The notes under the pieces were generated by a model that did not search any database, was not told the DNA's origin, and saw only the letters and a list, made by a program, of their open reading frames with translations. A stretch of DNA of 64,000 nt from Sphingobacterium sp. SGG-5 (lineage in GTDB: Bacteria; Bacteroidota; Bacteroidia; Sphingobacteriales; Sphingobacteriaceae): contig NZ_JAAKGO010000007.1 of NCBI RefSeq assembly GCF_011043525.1, forward strand, positions 1-64,000, read 5' to 3'. Below, in pieces: positions 8,591-17,443 of this stretch (position 1 is the first letter of the stretch; each line of letters starts with the position of its first letter). Both the position numbers and the translations under genes were made by a program.

Positions 8591-10207
8591 TTACCAACCC
8601 GAATTCTGTACCAGTTTTCTGTTCAGATTCATCTCACGCGTAGGTATCGGAAGTAACTTATGTCTACTGGTAATCATTCCTAGTGCAGTCGCGACATTTC
8701 TCGCCTGCTCCGAAGGAACCGAAGGTTCGGTTGCTGTCAGATAAAGGTCAGAGAGCGCTCGCATAGAGGAGATGTAAATCCCCCACCTTATCAAATCGAA
8801 TTTGCGCAAACACTCGAATGCCAGTTCCCTAGAACGCTCATCCTGAACAGCCAATAGAAAAGCTACCTTGTCCGTTTTATCTTCATCCGGCAGATCGCTT
8901 ACAGGATTAGGCACCAGCAGATCACTATCCGTATAAGGAAAGCCAAATGCCCGACGACGCACCATATTGAAATATTTAACCGCGTCGGGACTCGGGCCGT
9001 TAACTTCATTTTCTGCTTCCGCAAACATCAACAACACATCCGAATACCGGAGTAACGGAAAATTGATCGGCGTATACCCCTGCGATTTTGGTAGAAACGT
9101 TTCTTCGGATCGCCTGTATTTACCGGCATAACGTGTCCAGATCGCCGTTTCGGCAAGCGGTGATTCATTGCTTGATGACGACGGGGAATAAATAAACGGA
9201 GCGAGTGTTCGGTCTCTGCGCGAATCTCCTGCTTCATATAACTGATAAAGTCTTCCCGAACCCCATATATTAGCGTTACTTACTCCTATTTCTGTACTCG
9301 TGGTATATATGCCCATATAGTTCCCCAACATACCTGCCTGCCTCGGCCGATCGGTACGGTTGCCATAAAATTCTACTTCCCAGATGGATTCTTTAATATC
9401 ATATTCGTCTGCTGCCAATCTTCTAAATACATCGTCGAAAGAGGGATTCAAGGCATGTTCGCCAGAACTGATGACAACATAAGCCCAATCTCGGGCATTC
9501 TGGTATTTCGAGATATCTTTAATCGGCTCGCCTGCCCAATATAGATACACCCGGGCAAGTATTCCGGCAACAGCAGATTTGTTAACCCGACCACCGAAGC
9601 CCACTTCGGTAGCGGTAGGAACAAGCTCATAGGCGGCTTCCATGTCCTTGGTAATCTGTTCGTAAACCTGCGTTGGAGGAGCTTGTTCTATGTCATTGAA
9701 ATCGGGCGTTTGGGTTGATCGCAATGTCAGCGGTACATTCCCATAGTTGGACACTAACAGAAAATAGTAATACCCCCTCAAGAACATCGTTTCTCCTCTT
9801 ACGATTTCTCTTTTGGCATCGTCCATATCAGCGCCGTCCAGTTTTTCGAGCATCAGGTTCGCGAGGTTTATACCTTCATACAAGGCTCTCCATAAATTGG
9901 CGACATGGGTCGCACTGGGGTTATATAAAAACTGTCCGGGCAAGGTGCGCTCTGGTCCTTTGCGGTAGAGCCCGTCATCACCTTCCGTTCCCATAAAGGT
10001 AAAATATGCTGACGAATACAGCGGAGCTCCATTCCGTGTATCGGACATCTTGTTATAAATTCCGACCAAAGCGGTATTTATCTGTTCTTCATTTTTATAA
10101 AAAAACTCAGGGGAAAGAAAATCTTCCGGCTCGGTATCCAGAAAACTTGTACAGGAACTGCTTATTAAAAGAATGAATAATGCGAATAAACTCTTTATCT
10201 TCTTCAT
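8591..10207 (-). CDS. RagB/SusD family nutrient-binding outer membrane lipoprotein
   Basis: A 538-residue SusD-family protein, of usual length. The lipobox ISSSC (Cys19) is followed by the family N-terminus FLDTEPEDFLSPEFFY. TPR-like helices include FLRGYYYFLLVSNYGNVPL and ARVYLYWAG. The C-terminal signature is LLRYSDVLLMFAEAENEVN with ERSRELAFECLRKFDLIRW and terminal LVQNSGW. SusD sits on its SusC partner as the glycan-binding lid of the importer. It starts 23 nt after the SusC stop. It is most like the SusD of PUL 5 (59640-61454), sharing the RSRELxFExLRKxDLIRWG region, which suggests PULs 1 and 5 have related importers. Confidence 0.95.
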   Translation of the reverse strand: MKKIKSLFALFILLISSSCTSFLDTEPEDFLSPEFFYKNEEQINTALVGIYNKMSDTRNGAPLYSSAYFTFMGTEGDDGLYRKGPERTLPGQFLYNPSATHVANLWRALYEGINLANLMLEKLDGADMDDAKREIVRGETMFLRGYYYFLLVSNYGNVPLTLRSTQTPDFNDIEQAPPTQVYEQITKDMEAAYELVPTATEVGFGGRVNKSAVAGILARVYLYWAGEPIKDISKYQNARDWAYVVISSGEHALNPSFDDVFRRLAADEYDIKESIWEVEFYGNRTDRPRQAGMLGNYMGIYTTSTEIGVSNANIWGSGRLYQLYEAGDSRRDRTLAPFIYSPSSSSNESPLAETAIWTRYAGKYRRSEETFLPKSQGYTPINFPLLRYSDVLLMFAEAENEVNGPSPDAVKYFNMVRRRAFGFPYTDSDLLVPNPVSDLPDEDKTDKVAFLLAVQDERSRELAFECLRKFDLIRWGIYISSMRALSDLYLTATEPSVPSEQARNVATALGMITSRHKLLPIPTREMNLNRKLVQNSGW

Positions 10208-10230
10208 GATGTCTTTTTTAATAATCCTTA

Positions 10231-13200
10231 TTATAACCTTGCTCTAAGACCAAATACTACCGTTCGGGCATGTGGATAAGCCGAAAAGTCAAATCCGGGA
10301 GTAAGTACGGTATGACGGACCGATACTTCCGGATCCATTCCGGAATAGTTCGTCCACGTCAACAGATTTTGAGCGGCCACACTCATCCGAAGCGACTGAA
10401 TCCCAATCCCGCTTGTAATCGACTGCGGAATGTTATACGCCAGCATCACTGTTTTCAGCCGCAGGTATGAGCCGTCTTCTATGACACGGGACGAGATCAC
10501 CTGCGGTCCGCCGCCTCCCGCGCGGTGTATGGTATTGCTCGGGTTTTCCGGCGTCCAACGGTCTGCCCAGCTCGCATATTGATTGAAATGATGTACATTG
10601 GTGATATTCCCTTCGAATATCAGACGGTTGGCATTCAGTAAATCATTTCCATAAGACCATTGGAACAGCACGTTCAAATCAAACCCTTTATAGCTGAAAT
10701 TATTGGTAAATCCCCCTATGTGCTTCGGCAAGCCGCTTCCGATTACCGTCTTGTCACTCGCATCGACCACACCGTCTCCATTCAAATCTTTGTACTTGAT
10801 GTCTCCCGGTTGAATAGTGGTTCTTGAATCGCCATTGTCCGGAACATTCAGCTTTAATCTATACACCCCGGGGGATATTTCATCAAAGTCACTATACTGA
10901 TAAACACCATCCCATACAAGACCATAGAACATGGCTGCAGGTGCTCCCACCTCAGCGATATACATCGGCTCTTGCGCCATTCTGGTGACAAAAGAACTCA
11001 TTGTGGAAAGCATGTTTGGCTGATCTTCGTTCAATGCCAGTATCTTGTTTTTGTTGAAACTGATATTGAAGTTACTTTCCCATGTAAAATCTTTGCTGCG
11101 GAGGTTGACCGTATTTAAAGTAAATTCCAACCCCTGGTTGCGCACACGTCCTATATTTTTATATGCCGTGCTATACCCTGTCGTATAAGGTATCTGCGCA
11201 TTCAGCAACAGATCATAAGTTGTCTTACGATACCAATCGAACACAAAGTTGATACGGTCTTTGAACAAACTAAGGTCGTAACCAATATCAAATTGTGCAG
11301 TACTTTCCCATTTCAGATTCGGATTGCTCAAACGCTCCATATTCAGTCCGAAATAGCGGACATTGTCAAAAGAGTAGCTTGCCAGATCGTTCCATTCGGC
11401 AGAAGCCAACGGTGCAAAATCACTGACACGGTCATTGCCCGTTACCCCATAACTTATCCGGAGCTTGGCATCAGAAACAGCAGCAATATCCTTCACGAAA
11501 CCTTCTCTCCCCATATTCCAGGCAAACGCTCCGGAAGGAAAATACCCCCATCTGTTATGACGCGGAAACTTCGACGAACCGTCTGCCCGCATGGTCACGG
11601 TAAAAAGATATCTGGACTTATAATTGTAATTAAAACGCCCGAAATAAGACTGTAGTCGGCTTTCGCTTGCACCGATAGAGTTTTCCAACGGAAGACCCTG
11701 TGCCAGTCCATATAGTCCCAATTCTTCGTTGGGAACTTGTATGGCGGAGAAACCATCTAATGTCTGGCGTCTGCTTTGATGGGTCATACCCACCATCGCT
11801 TCTATACGATGTGCCCTATTGATCCTTTTTTTATATGTCAATATATTCTCGTTCAACCAATCAAGACGATTATTATTCCGGATAGAGCCGTTAACACCAT
11901 TGATATTATTGGGACGCAAAGGTGTTCCTCGTACGGTTTTGCTATTGTAAAAAGCATTGTTACGATACATCACACCTGTCAAGCCACCTGTTACTTTCAG
12001 TTCCAGATCTTTGGTAAGATCATACGTGGCATAGGCATTAGCGGTAAAATTGTTCGTCAAACGTTCACGCAAAGTTTCTCTTGCCGATACCAAGGGGTTG
12101 ATACGGAAGTCGGAGCCTTCATCATCCACATCTTCGTCGACAATATCGTCAAGTATATCACCCAACTCATAGTCAATATCTCCTTCTCTTCCGGTCACAG
12201 GGCGGTAACCCCAGGTAGAATAGAGCAGATAGCCGCTGATCGTTGTAGAAGAAGTAGCGGAAGTACGCCCTAAAATCTGGCCGTAGCCCTTTTGATGACT
12301 GTAATTCGCATTCATTCCGACCTTGAATTTTTCATTGATGGTCTGATCTAATGAAAGTCTGGTCTGATAACGCTTATAGCCGGTATTGAGGATAATGGCA
12401 TCCTGATCGTAGGCAGATCCGGAAATAGAGTATCTTGTCTCCTGTGTTCCCCCTCTGATCGAAAAATTATGTATCTGAGTAAGGCCCGTTTTAAACAATT
12501 CGTCCTGCCAGTCTACACCGGGTATATTTCTGTAGGATTCCAGTGTATATCCGCCTGGGTCATAGGAAGCATGCGATGGATTCAAGTCTGCGGGTGTATA
12601 CCTCGCCAGACCCGTGTTGCCGTAGCGCTCTACTTGATATTTCACAAATTCATATGCGTTCAACATCTCCATCTTTTTAGGCGTTGTCTGTGGCCCGACG
12701 GATGAGTTAACGGTAATTACCGGACGGCCAATCTTCCCCTTTTTTGTTTCGATGACAACGACACCATTTGCTGCCCGAGAGCCATAGATCGCCGTTGCGG
12801 ACGCATCTTTCAATACCGTTATGGACTCGATATCATCGGGATTTATACCGGCAGTCTCGGGTCCGTCCACCGCGAAACCGTCAATGACATATAACGGCGA
12901 ATTGTCCTGCGTTAAAGAGTTCGCTCCCCGGATAACGATATTCATTCCTTCTCCCGGTTGCCCGTCCTCCATCGAAGAAACCTGCACGCCAGCCACCCGC
13001 CCGGCCAATGCCTGATCAAAGGAAGCTACTGGTGCCTTCATTAGATCTTCTACATTGACCTGACTTATCGAGCCGGTAAGATCTTCTTTCGCGACCGTTC
13101 CGTATCCAATGACGATAACCTCGTCCAAATCTTTTTCCTGTTCGGCCAAGATAACCGGAATGATTTCTCGGCCGCCCACCGCCACTTCCTGCGTATCATA

Positions 13201-13767
13201 CCCCACAAAGCTAATGACCAATATCGCTCCGGAGGGGACAGTTGGAAACTGGAAAGCTCCCTCTTCATCGGTAATGGTGTGGCTTCGGGTGTTTTTGACG
13301 ATTACTGTCGCTCCATGCAGCGGCCTCCCGGCAGAATTTTTTACCGTTCCAGTAATCGGGGTTTGCACGCGTCCAGGCGAGACGACGGCCTTCTGTGCTT
13401 TATCCTTCATTATCTTATTGACAATGATGGTATTCTCTTTTAGCCGAAAATCGAATGGTAAGTCTTCCAATGTTTTATCCAGTGCCTTTGCAAGCTCAAT
13501 ATTGTCGATATCGATGACTCTGATCTTAACATCTTTAATTTCATTGTATTTGTAAAACAGATAATAGCCGCTCTGTCGTCCCAGATCTTTTAATACATCT
13601 TCCAACGCGACATCTGTTCCTTTGTAACTGACTTTCTGGGAATATGTCCTGGCACTTACGAAGAACATGCCCAGAGACATAAATAAAATGGTTAGTTTCA
13701 TCAGTCGTAAAATTTTTGATAAATAAATCTTACGGATAGGTATTTTACCTAAACAATTTAAATTCAT
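10231..13767 (-). CDS. SusC/RagA TonB-linked outer membrane transporter with STN domain
   Basis: A 1178-residue importer when started at 13767 (MNLNCLGK). A longer frame opens at 13869, but its first 34 residues run into the intergenic leader and look non-coding. Order of parts: signal peptide near 23-43, STN signalling domain (about 50-118), carboxypeptidase-regulatory-like beta domain (about 137-208), TonB-plug region starting at DLDEVIVIGYGT with ATAIYGSRAANGVVVIETKKG-like core, and the 22-strand barrel ending in FGLRARL. The STN domain ties it to the FecR/sigma pair just upstream. It probably moves glycan fragments of PUL 1 into the periplasm. Confidence 0.95.
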   Translation of the reverse strand: MNLNCLGKIPIRKIYLSKILRLMKLTILFMSLGMFFVSARTYSQKVSYKGTDVALEDVLKDLGRQSGYYLFYKYNEIKDVKIRVIDIDNIELAKALDKTLEDLPFDFRLKENTIIVNKIMKDKAQKAVVSPGRVQTPITGTVKNSAGRPLHGATVIVKNTRSHTITDEEGAFQFPTVPSGAILVISFVGYDTQEVAVGGREIIPVILAEQEKDLDEVIVIGYGTVAKEDLTGSISQVNVEDLMKAPVASFDQALAGRVAGVQVSSMEDGQPGEGMNIVIRGANSLTQDNSPLYVIDGFAVDGPETAGINPDDIESITVLKDASATAIYGSRAANGVVVIETKKGKIGRPVITVNSSVGPQTTPKKMEMLNAYEFVKYQVERYGNTGLARYTPADLNPSHASYDPGGYTLESYRNIPGVDWQDELFKTGLTQIHNFSIRGGTQETRYSISGSAYDQDAIILNTGYKRYQTRLSLDQTINEKFKVGMNANYSHQKGYGQILGRTSATSSTTISGYLLYSTWGYRPVTGREGDIDYELGDILDDIVDEDVDDEGSDFRINPLVSARETLRERLTNNFTANAYATYDLTKDLELKVTGGLTGVMYRNNAFYNSKTVRGTPLRPNNINGVNGSIRNNNRLDWLNENILTYKKRINRAHRIEAMVGMTHQSRRQTLDGFSAIQVPNEELGLYGLAQGLPLENSIGASESRLQSYFGRFNYNYKSRYLFTVTMRADGSSKFPRHNRWGYFPSGAFAWNMGREGFVKDIAAVSDAKLRISYGVTGNDRVSDFAPLASAEWNDLASYSFDNVRYFGLNMERLSNPNLKWESTAQFDIGYDLSLFKDRINFVFDWYRKTTYDLLLNAQIPYTTGYSTAYKNIGRVRNQGLEFTLNTVNLRSKDFTWESNFNISFNKNKILALNEDQPNMLSTMSSFVTRMAQEPMYIAEVGAPAAMFYGLVWDGVYQYSDFDEISPGVYRLKLNVPDNGDSRTTIQPGDIKYKDLNGDGVVDASDKTVIGSGLPKHIGGFTNNFSYKGFDLNVLFQWSYGNDLLNANRLIFEGNITNVHHFNQYASWADRWTPENPSNTIHRAGGGGPQVISSRVIEDGSYLRLKTVMLAYNIPQSITSGIGIQSLRMSVAAQNLLTWTNYSGMDPEVSVRHTVLTPGFDFSAYPHARTVVFGLRARL

Positions 13768-13779
13768 ACTTTTGTAAGG

Positions 13780-13880
13780 TTTAAATAAGGGATCATGATC
13801 TGCAATTATCATTTTTTTCCGATTTGAACTCCTTATCAGATAAGGATGAAGCGGGGGTGTTGGTAGCACTTCCGCTTTTT
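13780..13880 (+). ncRNA. predicted cis-antisense sRNA over the susC leader, PUL 1
   Basis: On the plus strand, TACTTTTG (13767-13774), matching the Bacteroidota -7 box TAnnTTTG, overlaps the susC start codon. The expected -33 element 20 nt upstream is only TTT (13744-13746), so the promoter call is weak on that side. The hairpin and T-tract at 13849-13880 would end an RNA of about 100 nt that is antisense to the whole susC leader. The same arrangement recurs at the other three complete susC genes. The transcript is a prediction from sequence. Confidence 0.5.
13849..13880 (+). terminator. hairpin with T-tract between fecR and susC, PUL 1
   Basis: The arms 13849-13859 and 13867-13877 form an 11-bp stem around a 7-nt loop and are followed by a T-run. 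Two of the pairs are G-U, which form only in the plus-strand RNA; on the minus strand they would be C-A mismatches. The T-run is also on the plus-strand side. This argues for a terminator of antisense RNA and against a fecR terminator. Confidence 0.6.
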
Positions 13881-13910
13881 CATGTCATTTTTTCTGCTAC
13901 GTCATTGCAT

Positions 13911-15041
13911 TTACTTTTTGTGTCCAACAATTAATTTTCTACCTTCCAGTGTAGTCGCCACGTTTCCTTCTCTTAATATTTCGAGTACCTTATGGATATC
14001 TTCACTTCTTTTTATGTCACCTACGAATTCGTCGGCGGGTAACTCATTCTCATAAACCAATTCAATATCATACCATCGGGCGAGCTGACGCATCAACACA
14101 GGCAACTTTACCCGCTCAAAATGAAAGATACCTTCTTTCCAGGCCAATGTCGATTTTAGATCTGCTACAGATACCCTATCATCACCGTCCTTTTGTGTTA
14201 TCATTTCATAACCGGGGCGAAGGACCTGAACAGCAGACCCACCTGTGACTCTTACACTTCCTTCGACCAGAGTCGTCTTCATCAACGGTTCGTCATCGTA
14301 AGCATTGATATTGAATTTTGTGCCCAGTACTTCAACTTTTTGTTGGCGGGTAGAGACCCGAAAAGGGCGTTTTTTATCATGAGTCACCTCAAAATAGACT
14401 TCACCGGTAATTTTTACCGTTCTTTCATCAATCGGGAACTGTGTCGGGAAGGAAATAGAGGAGGCATTATTTAACCAGGCCTTGGAACCGTCAGGCAAAA
14501 CGACCTGATAGATGCCTCCTTTAGGTGTTTGAATGGTGTTATACGTATTAGCAGAAAGTGCCTTGCCCGCTTTCACGTCAAATACAACCATCCCTTCTTC
14601 TGTTTTCTTGATTTCAAAACCTTCCCCCCGTTTCAATATGCCTTTTTCCGAACTTGTCAGTTCGATTTTCTTGCCATCGCTCGTCGTCAAAATGGCTGTA
14701 TTACCTCCCGGCAAGATGACGTCTTCGTTTTGGGCATACTGCTCTGTCGATGCGAAGAATGGCATAAGAGCAAATTGATATATAGCAAATGATCCGAAGA
14801 TAAAGGTGGCGGCGGCTGCCACACGCCACCATTTTACAAACTTACGGACTTTAACGGGCCTTTGTTTGGCGATCTCATCCCAGACTTCCTCCTTTATCTT
14901 TTCTTCGTCATAGGAGGTTGAGGAAGAATGTTTATCCAGGTATGCCGCATACCAACTCTCCACTATATGCGCTTCCGTTGGGGTACACTGACCTGATATA
15001 TATTTTCGGATTAATTCCTGAACTTCTTTTTTTTCTTTCAT
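13911..15041 (-). CDS. FecR-family anti-sigma factor (DUF4974 C-terminus)
   Basis: A 376-residue membrane protein. The N-terminal cytoplasmic part (1-70) would bind the sigma factor, a single membrane helix lies at about 72-94 (WRVAAAATFIFGSFAIY), and the periplasmic FecR domain includes IQTPKGGIYQVVLPDGSKAWL and ITGEVYFEVTHDKKRPFRV. The end is the DUF4974 domain, with LARWYDIELVYENELPADE and a final KLIVGHKK. It senses the STN domain of the SusC protein and controls the ECF sigma encoded upstream. The gap to sigma is 74 nt and to the SusC start about 143 nt; the latter gap holds the antisense hairpin. Confidence 0.93.
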   Translation of the reverse strand: MKEKKEVQELIRKYISGQCTPTEAHIVESWYAAYLDKHSSSTSYDEEKIKEEVWDEIAKQRPVKVRKFVKWWRVAAAATFIFGSFAIYQFALMPFFASTEQYAQNEDVILPGGNTAILTTSDGKKIELTSSEKGILKRGEGFEIKKTEEGMVVFDVKAGKALSANTYNTIQTPKGGIYQVVLPDGSKAWLNNASSISFPTQFPIDERTVKITGEVYFEVTHDKKRPFRVSTRQQKVEVLGTKFNINAYDDEPLMKTTLVEGSVRVTGGSAVQVLRPGYEMITQKDGDDRVSVADLKSTLAWKEGIFHFERVKLPVLMRQLARWYDIELVYENELPADEFVGDIKRSEDIHKVLEILREGNVATTLEGRKLIVGHKK

Positions 15042-15115
15042 AACGGGGTTATCAACGCCTTGTATATAGAAGACATTTAACTATACCCTCGGGTAGTAGA
15101 AAGAAGTAAAAAAAT

Positions 15116-15733
15116 TTAAAGAAATAGGGAAATAAGATAGGCTGTTGGATAGCCAATTGAAGCAATAATTCCCCAGGTCAATAGCGTATCAAGCTTTATA
15201 CGGAGGATTTTCAGGGCGTTGCTGACCTGTTTTTTTACGGTTTTATCGGATAAGCTGAGCTGTTCGGCAATTTCTTTGTAAGTGAGCAGGTCGTTTCGGC
15301 TCATTTCAAATATAACCCGCATTTTATCGGGCAAAGAAGCCACTTGCTTGTTTATCTGTTCCTGAAGCTGCCGTTCTCTCAGCAAATGGTCGGTACAATT
15401 CTCGCCTTTTTCGAGGTAATCGCCTAATGATTCCAAATATTTCATCCGGACTTTCCCTTTTGCCATAAGATTAAGCGTCTTGTTACGGACCATAACAAAT
15501 AAATACGCATGCAGGGAAACATTAATATCTTGTTTGCGCAATTTATCCCACAATGTTATAAAAGCCTCCTGAACGATATCCTTTGCCATATCCTCACAGG
15601 AGGTCATGGTCAGCGCATGGCGAAATAGCCTTTCCCAATACAACTGGTAAATCGCAGAAAACGCACCATCGTCCCCCCTTTGAAAGGCCGACAGCAGTTC
15701 AAGTTCGTTATATTCGTTATCCAAGTGACCCAT
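15116..15733 (-). CDS. ECF RNA polymerase sigma-70 factor (Bacteroides expansion type)
   Basis: A 205-residue sigma factor with region 2 (about 14-80: YQLYWERLFRHALTMTSCED, DIVQEAFITLWDKL) and region 4 (about 130-182: LPDKMRVIFEMSRNDLLTYK, AEQLSLSDKTVKKQVSNALK). The last 20 or so residues (from LLTWGIIASIGY) are strongly hydrophobic, a feature shared in shorter form by the other three sigma factors here. It heads PUL 1 and is followed by its FecR anti-sigma factor. It should direct transcription of the susC operon when released (family knowledge). Confidence 0.93.
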   Translation of the reverse strand: MGHLDNEYNELELLSAFQRGDDGAFSAIYQLYWERLFRHALTMTSCEDMAKDIVQEAFITLWDKLRKQDINVSLHAYLFVMVRNKTLNLMAKGKVRMKYLESLGDYLEKGENCTDHLLRERQLQEQINKQVASLPDKMRVIFEMSRNDLLTYKEIAEQLSLSDKTVKKQVSNALKILRIKLDTLLTWGIIASIGYPTAYLISLFL

Positions 15734-15820
15734 GGTAGTTCAATACAAATAGTTGTTCCCAAAATTTCTAAAAACTTCTTATATATAGACTACTCTTTAT
15801 ATTATCTTTCTGTTAAAAAA

Positions 15821-17029
15821 CTACGTATTCCAGAACTGAGCGCATCCGGTATGGGCGGCTTGATTGGCTAAATGTACGGCAATAGCATTGGTTTTTCCGG
15901 CTTTAATATTCGCCAACGGTTCCTTTCTCGTATGTATACTTTCTGCAAAACCCATTAAAGCATAAGCCGTAGGGTCCAAATTTTTTCCGTCCGGGCTACT
16001 AAATTCAATTGGCCTTTTCTCTCCCTGTCCCCAAGATTCTACGGTCGCACGCGTTACGCCATCTACCGTACCCAACGTTTTCTTCGTCGCCTCTGCGTAA
16101 ATATACGCTTTTGATTGTTGAATTTCAATCGTACCTTTTGTTCCTAATATACGTATAGAGTAACCGCGGTATGCGTTACTCAAAATCGAGCTCACACTAG
16201 CCTTCACTCCATTTGGATATTCAAAGATTGCACGTATATTATCATAGGTATCTCTGCCATCCTTCCAGTAGTCTATTCCGCCAACAGCCACCACACGTTC
16301 CGGATGCCCACCGGTAAACCAATTCACAATGTCAATTTGATGGGCACATAGTTCCGCCATCAGTCCGCCCGAATATTCTCTATACATCCGCCAATTGATC
16401 TGACGTTCCAACGCAGGGTCCGCAACAGGTCGCCTCCAATCTGAATTACGATGGTATTGACATTCATATTGCATCACATCACCCAGCCATTTTTGGTCAA
16501 GGATCTCCGCAATTTTATGATAAAGCGCAAAATACCGGTATTGAAAACCTACCTGAAAGGTTAATGCAGGATATTGTTTTACTTTTTCTTCCAGCAATAA
16601 TGCTTCTACGCTGCTATACGTCATCGTTTTTTCCAGATAGACGTGTTTCCCGGCGTCCAAAGCAGCAGCAGCAACCGCATAGTGTAAATGTAAAGGCAGC
16701 GCAATAATAACGGCGTCGACCTGTTTATCGGCTAATAACTGCTCATAATGCTTGTAACCTTTAGCCCCGGCCTCCGCTAACGCCAGACCCTTTCTTAAAT
16801 GGTCTTCCATAACATCGCAACAGGCTACAATACGGAGTTGAGGAAGTTTTTGTATGATACTCGCAATCCCTGTTCCGCGTTGCCCCGTACCAATGATGCC
16901 CACACGCAAAACAGAATTATCCGGTCTCAAAGTATAGGGGTTAGAAAGGACATCGCTTGGCTTGAGCAGCAGACCTGCAAAAGCGGCAGCACTGGTATTC
17001 AAAAATGAACGTCTAGAGATATGAAACAT
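15821..17029 (-). CDS. Gfo/Idh/MocA family oxidoreductase with Tat-type signal
   Basis: A 402-residue NAD(P)-dependent dehydrogenase when started at 17029 (MFHISRRSFLNTS). A frame from 17086 adds 19 residues that would overlap the proposed promoter, so the shorter start is preferred. The twin-arginine signal RRSFLNTSAAAFAGLLL suggests export in folded form. The Rossmann motif is VGIIGTGQRGTG (about 44-54), and LEKTMTYSS carries the conserved EK-type motif of the family. Such exported members often act on sugars or sugar acids. It stands 87 nt upstream of the PUL 1 sigma gene and appears to be its own unit; a link to PUL 1 is only positional. Confidence 0.88.
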   Translation of the reverse strand: MFHISRRSFLNTSAAAFAGLLLKPSDVLSNPYTLRPDNSVLRVGIIGTGQRGTGIASIIQKLPQLRIVACCDVMEDHLRKGLALAEAGAKGYKHYEQLLADKQVDAVIIALPLHLHYAVAAAALDAGKHVYLEKTMTYSSVEALLLEEKVKQYPALTFQVGFQYRYFALYHKIAEILDQKWLGDVMQYECQYHRNSDWRRPVADPALERQINWRMYREYSGGLMAELCAHQIDIVNWFTGGHPERVVAVGGIDYWKDGRDTYDNIRAIFEYPNGVKASVSSILSNAYRGYSIRILGTKGTIEIQQSKAYIYAEATKKTLGTVDGVTRATVESWGQGEKRPIEFSSPDGKNLDPTAYALMGFAESIHTRKEPLANIKAGKTNAIAVHLANQAAHTGCAQFWNT

Positions 17030-17074
17030 AACATCAGGTTTTAAAACACGAGCACTATTCGGCTCAAAAGCATA

Positions 17075-17115
17075 GTGTACGTACACGAATGTACGTATTA
17101 ATTTTTAAAATTAAA
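17075..17115 (-). promoter_or_regulatory. putative promoter with overlapping palindrome before oxidoreductase
   Basis: On the minus strand TACATTCG (17086-17093) resembles a Bacteroidota -7 box. It is followed at once by the perfect 12-bp palindrome GTGTACGTACAC (17075-17086), which would lie at the transcription start. The expected -33 site is poor (CTTT). The same block, slightly changed, precedes the PUL 4 sigma gene at 52514-52554. Confidence 0.4.
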
Positions 17116-17134
17116 GAATATCTGAAAATAAATA

Positions 17135-17361
17135 CAGGGCAATCGGGTCTTCATCATTTTTTTGCCACCGCTCATCCTCTCCGTCGCTGCCGCGACATGG
17201 CCCTACTTTTTTTCCGCAAAAAAGATAGGCAAAAAACTCGCCGCTGTACCCAGATGCTACAATGGTAGTGCTTCCTCCTGCAACCCGCAGCTGGCTAAGG
17301 CGGCATTTTAGCCCAACGGAGAGCTTGTGCTACCTGCATAACGCAACACCCGATTGCCCTG
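17135..17361. repeat. 227-bp intergenic element bounded by 14-bp perfect inverted repeats
   Basis: The stretch between the oxidoreductase and PUL 2 has no convincing gene. Its ends, 17135-17148 (CAGGGCAATCGGGT) and 17348-17361, are perfect inverted repeats. Inside are a further inverted pair, CTACTTTTTTT and AAAAAAGATAG around CCGC (about 17203-17228), and a G+C-rich body unlike the A/T-rich gaps elsewhere in the window. This looks like a small palindromic repeat or MITE-like element. No transposase or clear target duplication was recognised. Confidence 0.55.
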
Positions 17362-17385
17362 AAAATAAGTGAAGCGAGTACATAA

Positions 17386-17421
17386 AAAAAGAGCTTCCGT
17401 TTTAAATAGGAAGCTCTTTTT
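17386..17421 (-). terminator. rho-independent terminator of PUL 2
   Basis: Perfect 13-bp inverted repeat (arms 17386-17398 and 17409-17421) around a 10-nt A/T-rich loop, with a T-run on its minus-strand 3' side. It lies 22 nt after the stop of the last PUL 2 gene. Confidence 0.88.
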
Positions 17422-17443
17422 CAAAAGGGTAATGAGGATCAAA

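Noticed and set aside
13767..13774. CAAAAGTATG-type context as a Shine-Dalgarno site for susC
   Set aside because: The partial AAAG/AAAGG match is 0-3 nt from the start codon, too close for ribosome pairing; the fixed part fits TAnnTTTG on the other strand better. Not fully excluded.
13768..13869. Upstream extension of the PUL 1 SusC to 13869
   Set aside because: The extra 34 residues cover the leader hairpin region and do not resemble a SusC N-terminus; the start at 13767 matches the context of the other susC starts.
13849..13880. Leader hairpins read as ordinary terminators of the fecR genes
   Set aside because: In the fecR direction the stems are preceded by A-runs and not followed by T-runs, and in three loci the wobble pairs form only in the opposite RNA.
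17135..17361. Insertion sequence remnant
   Set aside because: No transposase-like reading frame or clear target duplication; a non-coding palindromic repeat is the simpler description.
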